Below, piece by piece: positions 9,122 through 20,149 of a stretch of DNA of 64,000 nt. The DNA lies in contig SHZF01000002.1 in the NCBI GenBank assembly GCA_009692425.1, forward strand, positions 62,001-126,000, in the 5' to 3' direction. A program made the translations under genes and the position numbers. The notes below the pieces were generated by a model. It was given only the letters and a program-made list of their open reading frames with translations. It searched no databases and was not told the origin of the DNA. How positions within the stretch are numbered: position 1 is the stretch's first letter; each line of letters opens with the position of its first letter. This DNA is from Myxococcales bacterium (GTDB lineage: Bacteria; Myxococcota_A; UBA9042).

Positions 9122-11279
9122 CCGCGACCTCGAACTTGCGCAGTTCCTCGTCGAACATCGCCTGCACCCGCGTCTTGCGTTCGTCTTCGTCGAGCAGGAT
9201 CGCATCGCGCAGCAGGTCCTTCTCCTGGCGGTCGCGCCCCTCGTCGAATTGCTGGCGCAGCGCGAACTGTTGGCCCAGTCGCTCTTCGCGGATTCGCACG
9301 AAGACGGCGCGCACGCTGTAGCCGACCTCGCCGGTGCCGAACAGGATGTACATGAACGCGTTGACGACCGGCGTGCCCGAGTCGAGCAGTCCGATCACCA
9401 CCTCGTCGACGGCCAACTCGAGCGCGACGTAGGCGATGGCGTTGGCGACAGCGACCGCGTTGGAAATCTCAACGATCGAATCCTGGCCGTCGTCGACCAC
9501 CTTCACCTCGACCGGCGAGCTGAAATGCGACGGATCGTGGGTCAAGTTGACATGCAGAAACACGAATTTGACGTTCTTGCCCGTGTGGTGGTGGATGCGC
9601 CGCGCCTCACACTTCCTGCGCGCCTCGGGCGTCGGACTGCGCAGCGGAATGAGGACGACATAGTCGGCCTTCTTCAACTCGTTCCAACTGCGCTCGGAGC
9701 CACGGCTGTCGAATTCGATGCCGGCGACGCGCAATTCCGAGGCGCGCCGCCAGCGGCTCCACACACTCGCCACGACGACGGTGAGGATGAACAGCGCGGC
9801 GATCTTGAAGCCATCCGGGCGCTCCGCTGAGTTCACGACCAGCACGTACACGAACACGACGAGGATGATGCGAAAGGCCCACGTCAGCAGTGCGGACGCC
9901 TTTTCGGCGAGCAGCACGGCGAACGTGTCCATCGTCATCAGCACGAGCACGCCGGTCGCATAGGCGCCGCCCTGGGCCTCGACGTCGGCCTCGAACCGCC
10001 AGTTCACCAGCAGGCAGATGCCGGTGAGCACGAGCACGAGCGGGCGGCGATACTCGATCCACCTCGGGCTCATGCCGAAGCGCGGCAGGTAGCGCGGCAG
10101 GATGTTGAGCAGGCCCGCCATCGCGCTGGCGCCGGCGAACCACAGGATGAGCAGCGTGTTGATGTCGTAGACCGTGCCGAACACGGGTCCGAGCAGCGTG
10201 TGGGCCAGGTACGACAACGCGCGCCCCGCGGCCAGGCCACCGGGAGCGAATTCCTTCAGCGGAACGAGCGTGGCCGTGACGATCGAACTGCCGACGAGGC
10301 CGAGGCTCATGATGATCGCGGCGGCGACCAGCATCTTGCGGGTGTTGCTCACACGCTCGGCGTCGTTGGCCGCCTTGACGTGCATCATGACCGATACGCC
10401 GGTCTCAAAGCCCGACAGGCCGAGCGCGAGTTTGGGGAACACGAGCAGGCTGACCGCGGCCAGCATCCACGGTCCGCCACCGCCGAGGCCCCCCAGCGGA
10501 CCGTGCTGCCCGCCCGGCTCGATCTGGTGGAGTTCGCTCAGCAGGTGCGCCGTGTCGAAGGCCTGGATCTTGGCCCACCACGCCGCGACCAGTTCGGGGT
10601 GCGCCTGCAGTTCGCGCAGGCCCGTGCCGATGATCACGGCGTTCAGCGCCATGTAGGGCACCGCGATGGCGATGGCGATGCCGATCGCTTCCTTGAACCC
10701 TTTGAGGAACACGGCTCCCAGAGCCAGGATCAGCACGGCCGTCAGCGTGACCGGGCCGAATGGCAGGTGCCCGGCAAAAATCGGGTTCGCCAGCACGTGG
10801 TGCGTCGCGTCGGCCGACGACAACGTGATCGTGATCACGAAATCGGTCATCGCGAACCCGAGCAGCACCAGCACGAGCGTCTTGCCGAGCCAGCCGAGCC
10901 GGCCCCAGCCGGTGGTCAGGCGCTCCGTCATCTTGAGCGAGCCCTCGCCGTGCGGCACGTGCTTGGCGACCATCGCGTAGACGGGCACGGCGGCGAAGAA
11001 CGTGACGGCCACGAGGATCAGCGTCGCGATCGGGGCCACCGAGCCCGCCGCCATCACCGCGAGGCCCGGCGCATAGCCGAGTGAGCTGAAGTAGTCGACA
11101 CCCGTCAGCCACAGGGTCGCGTACCACGGGGCGGCGTGCGGTGCAGCGGTCGCCGGGGGCTTGGCGCGCTTGTGCCCCGCGTCTAGGGTCGCCTCTCCTC
11201 CGGCAGGCGCAGGCCCAGCGGGCTGGCCGTCGCGCATCCAGTCGTGGATGCGCGCTCCAAAGGCAAGGGGCAGGGCCAT
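9078..11279 (-). CDS. APC-superfamily transporter with cytosolic C-terminal domain
   Basis: 733 residues. A soluble N-terminal stretch precedes about twelve membrane helices beginning near TGVDYFSSLGYAPGLAVMAA, the helix-1 pattern of amino acid-polyamine-organocation transporters. After the membrane part (about residue 500), a soluble region of roughly 230 residues contains YVVLIPLRSPTPEARRKCEA and VANAIAYVALELAVDEVVIG, which looks like a universal-stress-protein-type alpha/beta fold. The KimA-like potassium importers have this APC-plus-USP layout, so a cation or amino-acid substrate are both possible. It starts three bases after the stop of the small gene upstream, implying one operon. Confidence 0.75.
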   Translation of the reverse strand: MALPLAFGARIHDWMRDGQPAGPAPAGGEATLDAGHKRAKPPATAAPHAAPWYATLWLTGVDYFSSLGYAPGLAVMAAGSVAPIATLILVAVTFFAAVPVYAMVAKHVPHGEGSLKMTERLTTGWGRLGWLGKTLVLVLLGFAMTDFVITITLSSADATHHVLANPIFAGHLPFGPVTLTAVLILALGAVFLKGFKEAIGIAIAIAVPYMALNAVIIGTGLRELQAHPELVAAWWAKIQAFDTAHLLSELHQIEPGGQHGPLGGLGGGGPWMLAAVSLLVFPKLALGLSGFETGVSVMMHVKAANDAERVSNTRKMLVAAAIIMSLGLVGSSIVTATLVPLKEFAPGGLAAGRALSYLAHTLLGPVFGTVYDINTLLILWFAGASAMAGLLNILPRYLPRFGMSPRWIEYRRPLVLVLTGICLLVNWRFEADVEAQGGAYATGVLVLMTMDTFAVLLAEKASALLTWAFRIILVVFVYVLVVNSAERPDGFKIAALFILTVVVASVWSRWRRASELRVAGIEFDSRGSERSWNELKKADYVVLIPLRSPTPEARRKCEARRIHHHTGKNVKFVFLHVNLTHDPSHFSSPVEVKVVDDGQDSIVEISNAVAVANAIAYVALELAVDEVVIGLLDSGTPVVNAFMYILFGTGEVGYSVRAVFVRIREERLGQQFALRQQFDEGRDRQEKDLLRDAILLDEDERKTRVQAMFDEELRKFEVAVKAAPKLPRLILFD

Positions 11280-11282
11280 CGC

Positions 11283-11570
11283 CTAGTCCGCAGCGAAACC
11301 GGCGGTGGCCGCGTCGGGGCGGGCTGCGCTGGCGGCGACTTGGCGCTCGAAGCCCGCCTGCTGCTCACGGAACAAGGCTTCGGCGCGGGCGCGCCGTTCG
11401 GCCGGGTCGAGGTGGACGGCCGCGCGCAGTAACGCTTGCTCGCGCTGGCGGCGTTCCGCGGAAAACCTACGCAGGCTGATGCGCTGGCAGTCGAGCAGGC
11501 CGTCGTGATGGCCCGAGAGCCAGCCCGTGACCGCCCGGAGCGCGCGCCCCGCACGAGAATCGAAGGACAT
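11283..11570 (-). CDS. Small charged protein upstream of the APC transporter
   Basis: ATG at 11570 is the most plausible start, giving 95 residues; the longer frame upstream has no coding character. The middle is rich in Arg, Glu, Gln and Ala (RRFSAERRQREQALLRAA), predicting a long amphipathic helix or coiled coil. There is no signal peptide or membrane segment. It ends three bases before the transporter start and is probably co-transcribed with it, perhaps as an accessory or regulatory subunit. Function unknown; no clear ribosome-binding site, so the start is tentative. Confidence 0.45.
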   Translation of the reverse strand: MSFDSRAGRALRAVTGWLSGHHDGLLDCQRISLRRFSAERRQREQALLRAAVHLDPAERRARAEALFREQQAGFERQVAASAARPDAATAGFAAD

Positions 11571-11887
11571 GGTGGGAACGAACCTCCACGGTTTGCCGGT
11601 GGGCGCGCGCTTGCGGCCCAGGCGCGGTGAACGGCACCGAGCCCCTTGCTGTGGCCCTGCCTCGGTGATCGACACCGAGCGATGTGGCCCCGGCTCCCCG
11701 CTCCCTGGACGGGATTGGGCGGCTCCGGCCCCTGCGACGGGGTCGAAGCGGCACGGATTCTACGCCGGTCCGGTCCCGGCGCAATGGGCATTGCGAGGGG
11801 CAGGGTTGCAGGACCTCTGCCCAGCCGCCGCCCGCTCGCGTATACTGCCGCCCCCGCCGGCCCGGCGCCTGACCACGTGCCCTCACC
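11571..11887. other. Intergenic region between divergent transporter operon and prfC
   Basis: About 317 bases without a credible gene. It must hold divergent promoters. The only strong element seen is TATACT at 11841-11846, facing prfC; no good -35 lies at 16-18 bases. No RNA gene or riboswitch was recognised. Confidence 0.5.
11841..11846 (+). promoter_or_regulatory. Possible -10 element of prfC
   Basis: TATACT lies 42 bases before the prfC ATG. A consensus -35 is missing at normal spacing; TTGCAG at 11806 is too far away (29-base spacer). Confidence 0.35.
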
Positions 11888-13480
<1,593 letters not shown>

Positions 13481-13489
13481 TTTACAGTT

Positions 13490-14503
13490 CTAGGTGCCGC
13501 GGGCCATGTCGCGCAACTGGGCCACGCTCGTCTCGGGCAACAACAGCGCCGTCGGCGTAGCCAGGAACTTGCGCGCCCGCGGCCCGTCGCCCAGCGCCAT
13601 GAGCGCCGCAGCTTGGACAGCAGCCATGTCGGCAGAAGCCGGCAATCGCTCCGCGTAACGCAGCGCATCTTCCCATTCACCCAGCCGCGCCGACGCGACC
13701 GCGAGCACGTGCCACACGTGGGTCAGTTCGGATTGCGACAGCCACGGCTCCGCGCGCGCCTGGTGGCTGAAGCGGATGGCGGCATCGTAGTCGCCGGTGT
13801 CGAAGGCAGCCCGCGCCTGGTCGAGCAGTTCGCGCACGCGGGCGTGCTTGTCGGTTTCGTGGCGCGCGGGGTCCACGTCGAGGGCCTTCAGCATCCGCCA
13901 GTTCTCGAGCGCGGCCATGCCGAGCATGATGCCCCCGAACATCCAGCCGCGCGTCAGCATCCAGGCGGCAACGAGGCCGCCGACGATGACGCCGGCCCGA
14001 TAGGTGACGCGATCGGCGCGCAACGGCGTGCGGATCACCTTGCGCAGCCCGGTGCGGAGCAGCATGCCGCCGTCGAGGGGCATGATCGGCAACAGGTTGT
14101 ACAGGCCCCAGATCACGTTGATCTGCATGCCGACGTTGCACACGAGCGCGACCAGGCCGTCTGCCTGCGTGCCGGCGATGGCGAACCCGATCGCGAGCAC
14201 GAAATTCATCGCCGGGCCGGCCGCGACGATCAGGAACTCGTGCAGGGGGCGCTGCGCCGGCTGGTGGCGACAGAATCCGCCGAAGCCGGTCAGCACGACC
14301 TCCGGTTCGAGGCCGAGCAACTTGCTGACCGTGCCGTGGCCCAGTTCGTGCGCCAACGTCGAGAAGCTGCCGACGAGCACGGCCGCGATACCGAATGCAA
14401 CGCCGTGGTTGAACGCCCACATGAAAAGCATCGCGAGGATAAGGAAGTGCCAGCCCGACACCCATACCGGGATGCCCAGCAGCACGAAAAGCGGTCGCGT
14501 CAT
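13490..14503 (-). CDS. Site-2-protease (M50) family zinc metalloprotease with TPR-like tail
   Basis: 337 residues from ATG 14503. The zinc motif HELGH (His 52, Glu 53, His 56) sits in a membrane helix, and the second motif MPLDGG follows near the middle, as in S2P/SpoIVFB-type intramembrane proteases. These cleave membrane-bound anti-sigma factors or signal-peptide remnants. After the last helix, about 120 residues look helical and repeat-like (ELLDQARAAFDTGDYDAAIR, a TPR-type pattern), probably cytosolic. The preceding membrane-protein gene ends 34 bases upstream, so the two are likely co-transcribed. The substrate cannot be predicted. Confidence 0.88.
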   Translation of the reverse strand: MTRPLFVLLGIPVWVSGWHFLILAMLFMWAFNHGVAFGIAAVLVGSFSTLAHELGHGTVSKLLGLEPEVVLTGFGGFCRHQPAQRPLHEFLIVAAGPAMNFVLAIGFAIAGTQADGLVALVCNVGMQINVIWGLYNLLPIMPLDGGMLLRTGLRKVIRTPLRADRVTYRAGVIVGGLVAAWMLTRGWMFGGIMLGMAALENWRMLKALDVDPARHETDKHARVRELLDQARAAFDTGDYDAAIRFSHQARAEPWLSQSELTHVWHVLAVASARLGEWEDALRYAERLPASADMAAVQAAALMALGDGPRARKFLATPTALLLPETSVAQLRDMARGT

Positions 14504-14537
14504 GGCTTCCCGGTCGGGCGGCGTCGGGCCGCGGCAC

Positions 14538-16583
14538 TCAATGTAGCACGGACGCTTGTTTCGGCACGGGGGGCTCCGCAGGTCCAGGCGCCCAGCCCGG
14601 CGCCGCTGGCGGGGCGGCTTCGGGCTCGGGCAGCCGCAACAGCCGCGGCATGTCGACCAGGCCGCGCGGAGCATGGCGCAAGGGCATCGGCGCCAGCATC
14701 CCCGGCGGCCGCTCTTCCGGCTGCGACGGGTCGGCGGCGCGGGCAGGGTCCGACGCGAACGGGTGGGCCGCCTCCAGGCACCGCAATGCATCGAGCAGAC
14801 CGGGACTGGGTGCTGCCGTGGCGTTGTCCACGGGTCCGAGCGGCGTCAGGCCCAGCTTTGCCCACAGGCACCGCTCCGCGTGCGGCACCGTCGCAAGCTC
14901 CGCAGCTGTCAGCGGCGGCGGCGGCGGCCACGGCGTCGGGTTTGGCACGCGGTACACCTGCCAACGCCCGCGTGCGTAGACGACAGGAAGCGCGCGCAGC
15001 TCCCCAGCGAAGGGTGGTGGCGCCGCAAACGGGTCGTGCCACGTGGCGATGTAGTCGTAGAAGCGGCCATGCTCCTCGAACGAAAACGTGCCGTGGTCGT
15101 CGCCGAGCGGCTGCGGGCGTGCGGCCCGGCTCCGCAGGCGCAGCGGCTGCAACATCGGGTCGGCAAAGGCCTGCGGCACATAGCCGCTCCCCGCCACATC
15201 CCACCACTCGCCGAGGTTGGTAAACGTCGGTTGCCGCAACCAGGCGCTGCCCGCCTGTCCGTGCAGTGTCAGAACGCTGGAACCATTGGGAATCGAACGA
15301 AAGGCGTCGCGCATCCGGTCGTACTCGGCGCTCCCCAACGTCACGGCTTGCAGCGCGAGGATCGGCACGCCGGCGGCCACGACGCCGAACGCGATCGTTC
15401 CCGCCCAGGTGCGCTTGCGGGCCTGGGGCGGCGGCGCCAACACGCGCAACGGCAGGGCGCACACACCCACGATCGCGATCGCCTCAACCAACCGCACGTT
15501 GACGTTGAAAAGCCACAGCGGCCGCAGCACCTGGCGCGGCAGCACGAAGTAGAGGACGGCCAACCCTGCCGTCGCGATCCCGAGGTAGCGGGCGCCGAGG
15601 TTATCCGCCGTATCATGGGGTTCTGACGCGTCGGCCAGTTCTAGTTCCGCCGCCTCGCGCTGGCCCTGCCGCACCGTGCCGAGCACCCACAGCGCCAGCG
15701 CGCCGAGCCAGACCGCACTGAGCATATCGCCCGGCCGCCGCAGCCACAGGTCGGCCATCGCCTCAAGGTGCTTGGGATGCGGCTGGAACTGGTCGAACAT
15801 CCGGTCCACGGCCGCGCGCAACGCCGTCAGCGGCAACTGCGCTTCGACCGCGAACGCGTCGCGCCACTGGGAGCCAAAAGACGCGATGTCGACCGAGCGC
15901 TGCGCCCACGGCAGCAGCAGTGCCACGGACGGCGCAATGCACGCGACCTCGCGCATCGGCCACAGGAGCGCCCGACTCCAGTGGCTGCGCGCTCCGAACA
16001 CCGCCGCGAGCCCCGGCAGCAGCACCAGGCCGGCCAGCCAGAACGCGTAGTGCGTGACCGCCAGCAGGGACACGAGCACGGACACAACGACGGCCTTCCA
16101 CAGCGCCGGCGCACGCACCAGACTCAGGTGCGCCGCGAGCATTGCGATGAACAGCGGCAGGGCGAGCGCGACGTGGAAGTAGCCCCACATCACGTCGGCG
16201 TTCCACATCCACGGCAGCACCGCGAGGACGAGCCACCGGCTGTGCCGGGCCTGGCGCAGCAACACGATCGCCGCCAACGGCAGCGCGGCCAACGACAGAG
16301 CAATCACCGCCCGCGCGGCACCCTCGACCCCGAGCAGCGGCGCCAGCAGACCGACGAGGCGGTACCACAAGAAGTACGGCGTCGGCACGCCAAGGCGCTC
16401 GAAGGCGGCGGCATAGGCGGGCGTCGCGTCCCAGCGCTGCAGGATCGCTGCCACGCGCAGGTGCTGGCCCGCGTCGAGGAATGGCAGCACATCGACCGTC
16501 GCCAGCGGGACAAGCGCCAGCGCCACGAACGCCGCGACGAGGCCCCAGAAGGCGAGGTGATAGCGGTCGGTGGGGGCCTGCAT
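14538..16583 (-). CDS. Multi-spanning membrane protein of unknown function
   Basis: 681 residues from ATG 16583, chosen because it begins just before the first helix; the frame is open for another 27 codons upstream. The first loop contains LPFLDAGQHLRVAAILQRW and is followed by about ten hydrophobic helices. A soluble C-terminal half has Pro-rich stretches and several Trp/Tyr-rich segments. The layout resembles GT-C-like membrane glycosyltransferases, but there is no clear catalytic motif. It probably forms an operon with the downstream M50 protease. TACACT on the minus strand at 16628-16623, 40 bases before the start, may be its -10. Confidence 0.7.
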   Translation of the reverse strand: MQAPTDRYHLAFWGLVAAFVALALVPLATVDVLPFLDAGQHLRVAAILQRWDATPAYAAAFERLGVPTPYFLWYRLVGLLAPLLGVEGAARAVIALSLAALPLAAIVLLRQARHSRWLVLAVLPWMWNADVMWGYFHVALALPLFIAMLAAHLSLVRAPALWKAVVVSVLVSLLAVTHYAFWLAGLVLLPGLAAVFGARSHWSRALLWPMREVACIAPSVALLLPWAQRSVDIASFGSQWRDAFAVEAQLPLTALRAAVDRMFDQFQPHPKHLEAMADLWLRRPGDMLSAVWLGALALWVLGTVRQGQREAAELELADASEPHDTADNLGARYLGIATAGLAVLYFVLPRQVLRPLWLFNVNVRLVEAIAIVGVCALPLRVLAPPPQARKRTWAGTIAFGVVAAGVPILALQAVTLGSAEYDRMRDAFRSIPNGSSVLTLHGQAGSAWLRQPTFTNLGEWWDVAGSGYVPQAFADPMLQPLRLRSRAARPQPLGDDHGTFSFEEHGRFYDYIATWHDPFAAPPPFAGELRALPVVYARGRWQVYRVPNPTPWPPPPPLTAAELATVPHAERCLWAKLGLTPLGPVDNATAAPSPGLLDALRCLEAAHPFASDPARAADPSQPEERPPGMLAPMPLRHAPRGLVDMPRLLRLPEPEAAPPAAPGWAPGPAEPPVPKQASVLH

Positions 16584-16679
16584 CGCGTCCGGGCGGCCGG
16601 CAAGCTGCCGACGCGCGGGCCGAGTGTACGGTGGCGGCCGTGCGGGCTCCAGTGCCCTGGGCACTCACTCTCGGTGCCG

Positions 16680-17324
16680 TCAGGGCAGGGTGTCCGCCGT
16701 CGAGGGTCCCGCCAGCGCCGCCAGCGCATCCGCACCGTGCCGACCGAGCGACAGTTCGACCTCGATCCGAAACACCTCGTGGCGCGGGGCAGGCCGGCCG
16801 GCTGTCGGCCGCTGGCAGTCGGCGCCGCCGAGTTCGCCCACGCTCTCTGCATCCCACTGCAATTCACCCTCTGAGCGCAACAGCGGGAACGTCGCACAAT
16901 CGAACGGCTTCAGTCCCGGCCACCCCAGCCCCAGCCGCTCGCTCGCCACCTGCAGCGCACAGCGCCAGTCGGCCATCAGCAGCACACAGCGCGGGGCGTT
17001 GGCCAACTCGGGCCGATCGATAAGTGCGGTCGGGATGCCCACGCCCGCCGGAAAGTCTGGATGTTCCCACGTCTCGTCGCCGAACCACTGGTCGGGATCC
17101 GTGCAACCGGGCTGCAAGAGCGGGATCACGTCAGCCGCGTGCGCCAGAATGCGCTGGGCCTGGTGGACATCGACCCAGATGCCGTTCGAGCAACACGCGG
17201 CGTGGCACTCGTCGATGCGGCAGCGCTCGCCCCGGGCCGGGTCGAACAGGGCCGGATCGACGCGCACGGTCTCGGCGCGGCGGCCCTGGATGGCGTGGGC
17301 GTCGAGCCGCGAGAGTTCACTCAT
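16680..17324 (-). CDS. Cysteine-cluster protein, YkgJ/DUF3109-like
   Basis: 214 residues starting at ATG 17324 behind a good AGGAGA. The N-terminal half carries ERCRIDECHAACCSNGIWVD, and further Cys residues (PGC, RCVLL, WRC, CATF) complete a likely metal- or cluster-binding set typical of the YkgJ/DUF3109 group. It is predicted cytosolic, with no signal or membrane segment. It is divergently transcribed from pckA, which is separated by 174 bases. The biochemical role of the family is not settled; binding of zinc or an Fe-S cluster is inferred from the cysteines. Confidence 0.75.
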   Translation of the reverse strand: MSELSRLDAHAIQGRRAETVRVDPALFDPARGERCRIDECHAACCSNGIWVDVHQAQRILAHAADVIPLLQPGCTDPDQWFGDETWEHPDFPAGVGIPTALIDRPELANAPRCVLLMADWRCALQVASERLGLGWPGLKPFDCATFPLLRSEGELQWDAESVGELGGADCQRPTAGRPAPRHEVFRIEVELSLGRHGADALAALAGPSTADTLP

Positions 17325-17437
17325 CGTTCAGTCTCCTATGGCGAGGCAGCGTACGGTCGGGCTCGCGCAGGCGCAAGATGGCCCCTGTGTCTCCTGCACA
17401 GCGCGACCGCACGTGCGGCACCGGACCGATTTTGGAC

Positions 17438-17466
17438 TCGACACATCCACCCCCGCCTCCTACACT
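17438..17466 (+). promoter_or_regulatory. Predicted sigma70-type promoter of pckA
   Basis: TCGACA (17438-17443) and TACACT (17461-17466) are 17 bases apart. The -10 ends 32 bases before the pckA ATG, which is also preceded by CCAGGAG at 17485-17491. Confidence 0.55.
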
Positions 17467-17498
17467 CCCGCGCCCCAACCACCGCCAGGAGCCCGCCC

Positions 17499-19088
17499 AT
17501 GACCGCCAGTCAACACGGCCTCGACCACCACGGCCTGCAACCCTCGGGCCGCGTCCACTGGAACGAAGACGGGCCGACCTTGCTGGAGCACGCCATCCGC
17601 CGCAGCGAAGGGCGGCTTACGGCCCACGGCGCGTTCGTGGCGTTGACAGCTCCGCGCACCGGCCGCTCGCCCAACGACAAGTTCGTCGTGCAAGAGCCTG
17701 GCAGCCAAGACCGCATCTGGTGGGGCAAATTCAACCGGCCGACCACGCCTGCGGTGTTCGCGGCGATGCTCGGCAAGGTGCAGGCCTACCTGTCGGAGCG
17801 TCCGGAGCTTTTCGTGCAGGACCTTCACGTCGGCGCCGACCCCGCCGCCCAGATGCCGCTGCGCGTCGTGACCGAGAACGCGTGGCACGCTGCGTTTGCG
17901 CGCAACATGTTCATCCGGCCGGCGGCCGACCGTCTTGCAGGCCATGTGCCTGAATTCACGGTGCTCCACACCCCGCACCTGCAGGCTGCCGGCAAGGCCG
18001 ACGGCGTGAATTCGGAAGCGTTCGCGCTCCTCGATTTCGACCGCAAGCTGATCCTGATCGGTGGCACGAAGTACGCCGGCGAAGTGAAGAAGTCGATCTT
18101 CACGGTGATGAACTACCTGTGCCCGCTCCAGGGAATCCTGCCGATGCACTGCTCGTCCAACGTGAAAGGCGACAACACCGCGATCTTCTTCGGCCTGTCG
18201 GGCACCGGCAAGACGACGCTGTCGGCGGACCCGAGCCGCGGCCTCATCGGCGACGACGAGCACGGCTGGGGCGACAGCGGCGTGTTCAACTTCGAGGGCG
18301 GTTGCTACGCCAAGATGATCAACCTGTCGCCTGAGGCCGAGCCGGACATCTTCGCGACCTCCCGGCGGTTCGGCACCATCCTCGAAAACGTGAAGTTGGA
18401 CGACCAGCGGGTGCCGGACTTCTACGATTCGAGCATCGCGGAGAACAGTCGCGGATCATATCCAGTTGATTTCATTGCCAACAACGTGCCGTCAGGGCGC
18501 GGTGGCCACCCGCAGAACGTCATCTTCCTGACCGCCGACGCGTTCGGCGTCCTGCCGCCGGTGGCGCGCCTGACGCCCGATCAGGCCGCGTACCACTTCA
18601 TCAGCGGCTATACGGCGAAGGTGGCGGGCACCGAGGTCGGCGTGACGGAGCCGCAGCCGAACTTCTCAGCGTGCTTCGGCGGGCCGTTCATGCCGATGCA
18701 TCCTTCGGTATACGCCGAGCTGCTGATGAAGAAGATGACGCAGCACGGCAGCCAGGCGTGGCTCATCTCGACGGGCTGGACCGGCGGGCCGTACGGCGTC
18801 GGCAAGCGGATGTCGATCCAGCACACGCGCACGCTGCTCAACGCGGTGCTCGACGGCTCGCTCGCCAACGTGGTGTTCCGCAAGGACCCACGCTTTGGCT
18901 TCGAGGTGCCAACGGCGTGCCCGGGCGTGCCCGCCGAAGTGCTCGACGCGCGCGCGACGTGGACCGACAAGGACGCCTACGACCGCTGCGCCGACAAGTT
19001 GGCCCGCATGTTCGGCGAGAACTTCCAGCAGTTTGCCGGGGGCTGCTCGGATGCCGTCAACAGCGCGGCCCCGCAGGCCGTCGGATGA
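17499..19088 (+). CDS. pckA: Phosphoenolpyruvate carboxykinase (ATP)
   Basis: 529 residues from ATG 17499 with CCAGGAG eight bases upstream. It has the ATP-type PEPCK signatures: RSPNDKF near the N-terminus, GGTKYAGEVKKS, the P-loop GLSGTGKTT from residue 232, and GDDEHGWG for metal binding. The enzyme converts oxaloacetate and ATP to PEP and CO2, the first committed step of gluconeogenesis, in the cytosol. The length matches the family's 520-540. The stop codon overlaps the ATG of the next gene (ATGA), so the MYXO-CTERM-like protein is translationally coupled to this housekeeping enzyme. Confidence 0.97.
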   Translation: MTASQHGLDHHGLQPSGRVHWNEDGPTLLEHAIRRSEGRLTAHGAFVALTAPRTGRSPNDKFVVQEPGSQDRIWWGKFNRPTTPAVFAAMLGKVQAYLSERPELFVQDLHVGADPAAQMPLRVVTENAWHAAFARNMFIRPAADRLAGHVPEFTVLHTPHLQAAGKADGVNSEAFALLDFDRKLILIGGTKYAGEVKKSIFTVMNYLCPLQGILPMHCSSNVKGDNTAIFFGLSGTGKTTLSADPSRGLIGDDEHGWGDSGVFNFEGGCYAKMINLSPEAEPDIFATSRRFGTILENVKLDDQRVPDFYDSSIAENSRGSYPVDFIANNVPSGRGGHPQNVIFLTADAFGVLPPVARLTPDQAAYHFISGYTAKVAGTEVGVTEPQPNFSACFGGPFMPMHPSVYAELLMKKMTQHGSQAWLISTGWTGGPYGVGKRMSIQHTRTLLNAVLDGSLANVVFRKDPRFGFEVPTACPGVPAEVLDARATWTDKDAYDRCADKLARMFGENFQQFAGGCSDAVNSAAPQAVG

Positions 19089-19888
19089 GTCCGTTGGTCG
19101 CGATCGCTCTCGGCACACTGGCCGCCGCCGCTTCTCCGACCGAGGCGGGCCCAACGGGTGCCTTCGCGACGGCACCGAAGCCGGCAGGGTTCCGCTATTC
19201 GATGGTCACCGAGGTGTGGGTGGAATCGCTGGGCGAGACCTACCTCTATGTGCGACGCGACAAGAAATCAACGTCGACGACTCCGGTGCCCGTGCCCGCG
19301 GACCGCGTGCTGCTGGCCCAATGTGTGACAGGCGGCACCCTCGACGACCTCGTGCCCGGTACGCTGATCACGGCGAAATTCGACAACCGCGGCGTGGTGC
19401 GGCCCGAGATCGTCATCATCAAGGCCAGCAGTGTCGAAGTGCTTGATGGCGCCAAGGTGCTCGATCGGGGCGGCAACAAGCTGTACGTGATCACATCGGA
19501 CGGCCAGTCGCGCGGCTTCGCACTGCCCGCCGGCCCCGGCAACTGGGCGGCGGCAGTTACGAACGGCAGCCCCGATGGCCTCAAGCCGGGCGTGGTCGTC
19601 CAGATCAAATACGACCCGAGTGGTAGGGCGGACCTGCGCATCACGTACCGCGACCCGCCGCCACCGGCACCGCCGGTCACAGCGGACAAGGGGTGTGGTT
19701 GTGGTGCCGTGCCGGGGCGCGTCGATGGCGCTGCGTTGGGTTTGGCGTTGAGTGGTGCGGTGCTGTGGTTGCGGGCTCGGCGGGGCAAGCGCAAGGATCG
19801 GGTGCACGTCGTTTCCGTCGCCCCGGCGCAGGCGCGGGGTCTGGCGAATGTCCAAGAAAATCATGGATTCATGCCTCCGCAGGAATGA
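19085..19888 (+). CDS. Secreted protein with MYXO-CTERM-like anchor and extended tail
   Basis: 267 residues, overlapping the pckA stop by four bases. An N-terminal hydrophobic signal ends near residue 15-20. The body has repeated beta-rich segments (DDLVPGTLITAKFDNRG, DGLKPGVVVQIKYDPSGR), suggesting two related barrel domains. Near the C-terminus, DKGCGCGA is followed by a hydrophobic helix and RARRGKRK, the Cys-helix-Arg layout of MYXO-CTERM surface anchors in Myxococcota. About 30 further residues follow the Arg cluster, which is unusual. Their end and the stop codon lie inside a palindromic repeat at 19862-19890, suggesting the natural stop was lost by insertion. Confidence 0.75.
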   Translation: MSPLVAIALGTLAAAASPTEAGPTGAFATAPKPAGFRYSMVTEVWVESLGETYLYVRRDKKSTSTTPVPVPADRVLLAQCVTGGTLDDLVPGTLITAKFDNRGVVRPEIVIIKASSVEVLDGAKVLDRGGNKLYVITSDGQSRGFALPAGPGNWAAAVTNGSPDGLKPGVVVQIKYDPSGRADLRITYRDPPPPAPPVTADKGCGCGAVPGRVDGAALGLALSGAVLWLRARRGKRKDRVHVVSVAPAQARGLANVQENHGFMPPQE

Positions 19889-19890
19889 CG
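19862..19890. repeat. REP/dRS3-like palindromic element
   Basis: The arms ATTCATGC (19867-19874) and GCAGGAAT (19879-19886) pair at seven of eight positions around a four-base loop, flanked by CATGG and GACGG. The layout resembles widespread proteobacterial GGAATGAC-type repeats. The stop codon of the MYXO-CTERM-like gene lies in the right arm. Confidence 0.5.
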
Positions 19891-20149
19891 GATCCGCAGC
19901 ACAGCGACATCCAGCCCCCGCAGACAATTCATTCAATCCGCCACCGCTCCAACGCTTCGACGTCGGCCAGACCCTGCAAACGCCCGGCCGCGCAAGCAAG
20001 TCTGGCATGCAAGGGTGAGGACCTGGACCCACAACACGACCCGTGCGGGCGCCCGTAGCCACTGCCCCGATCCCCCGCTACACTGCCCACCGCGCCCGCC
20101 CGACCCGGGTCGCACAGTCGCCCGCACGGGTGCGGGGGAGCAGACTCCG

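Noticed and set aside
17061-17498. An upstream extension of the pckA frame
   Set aside because: The extension lacks PEPCK similarity and passes through the promoter; ATG 17499 has a proper ribosome-binding site.
18671-19084. An upstream extension of the MYXO-CTERM-like protein overlapping pckA
   Set aside because: It would place Arg/Ala-rich noise before the signal peptide; ATG 19085 begins directly with the signal and overlaps the pckA stop.
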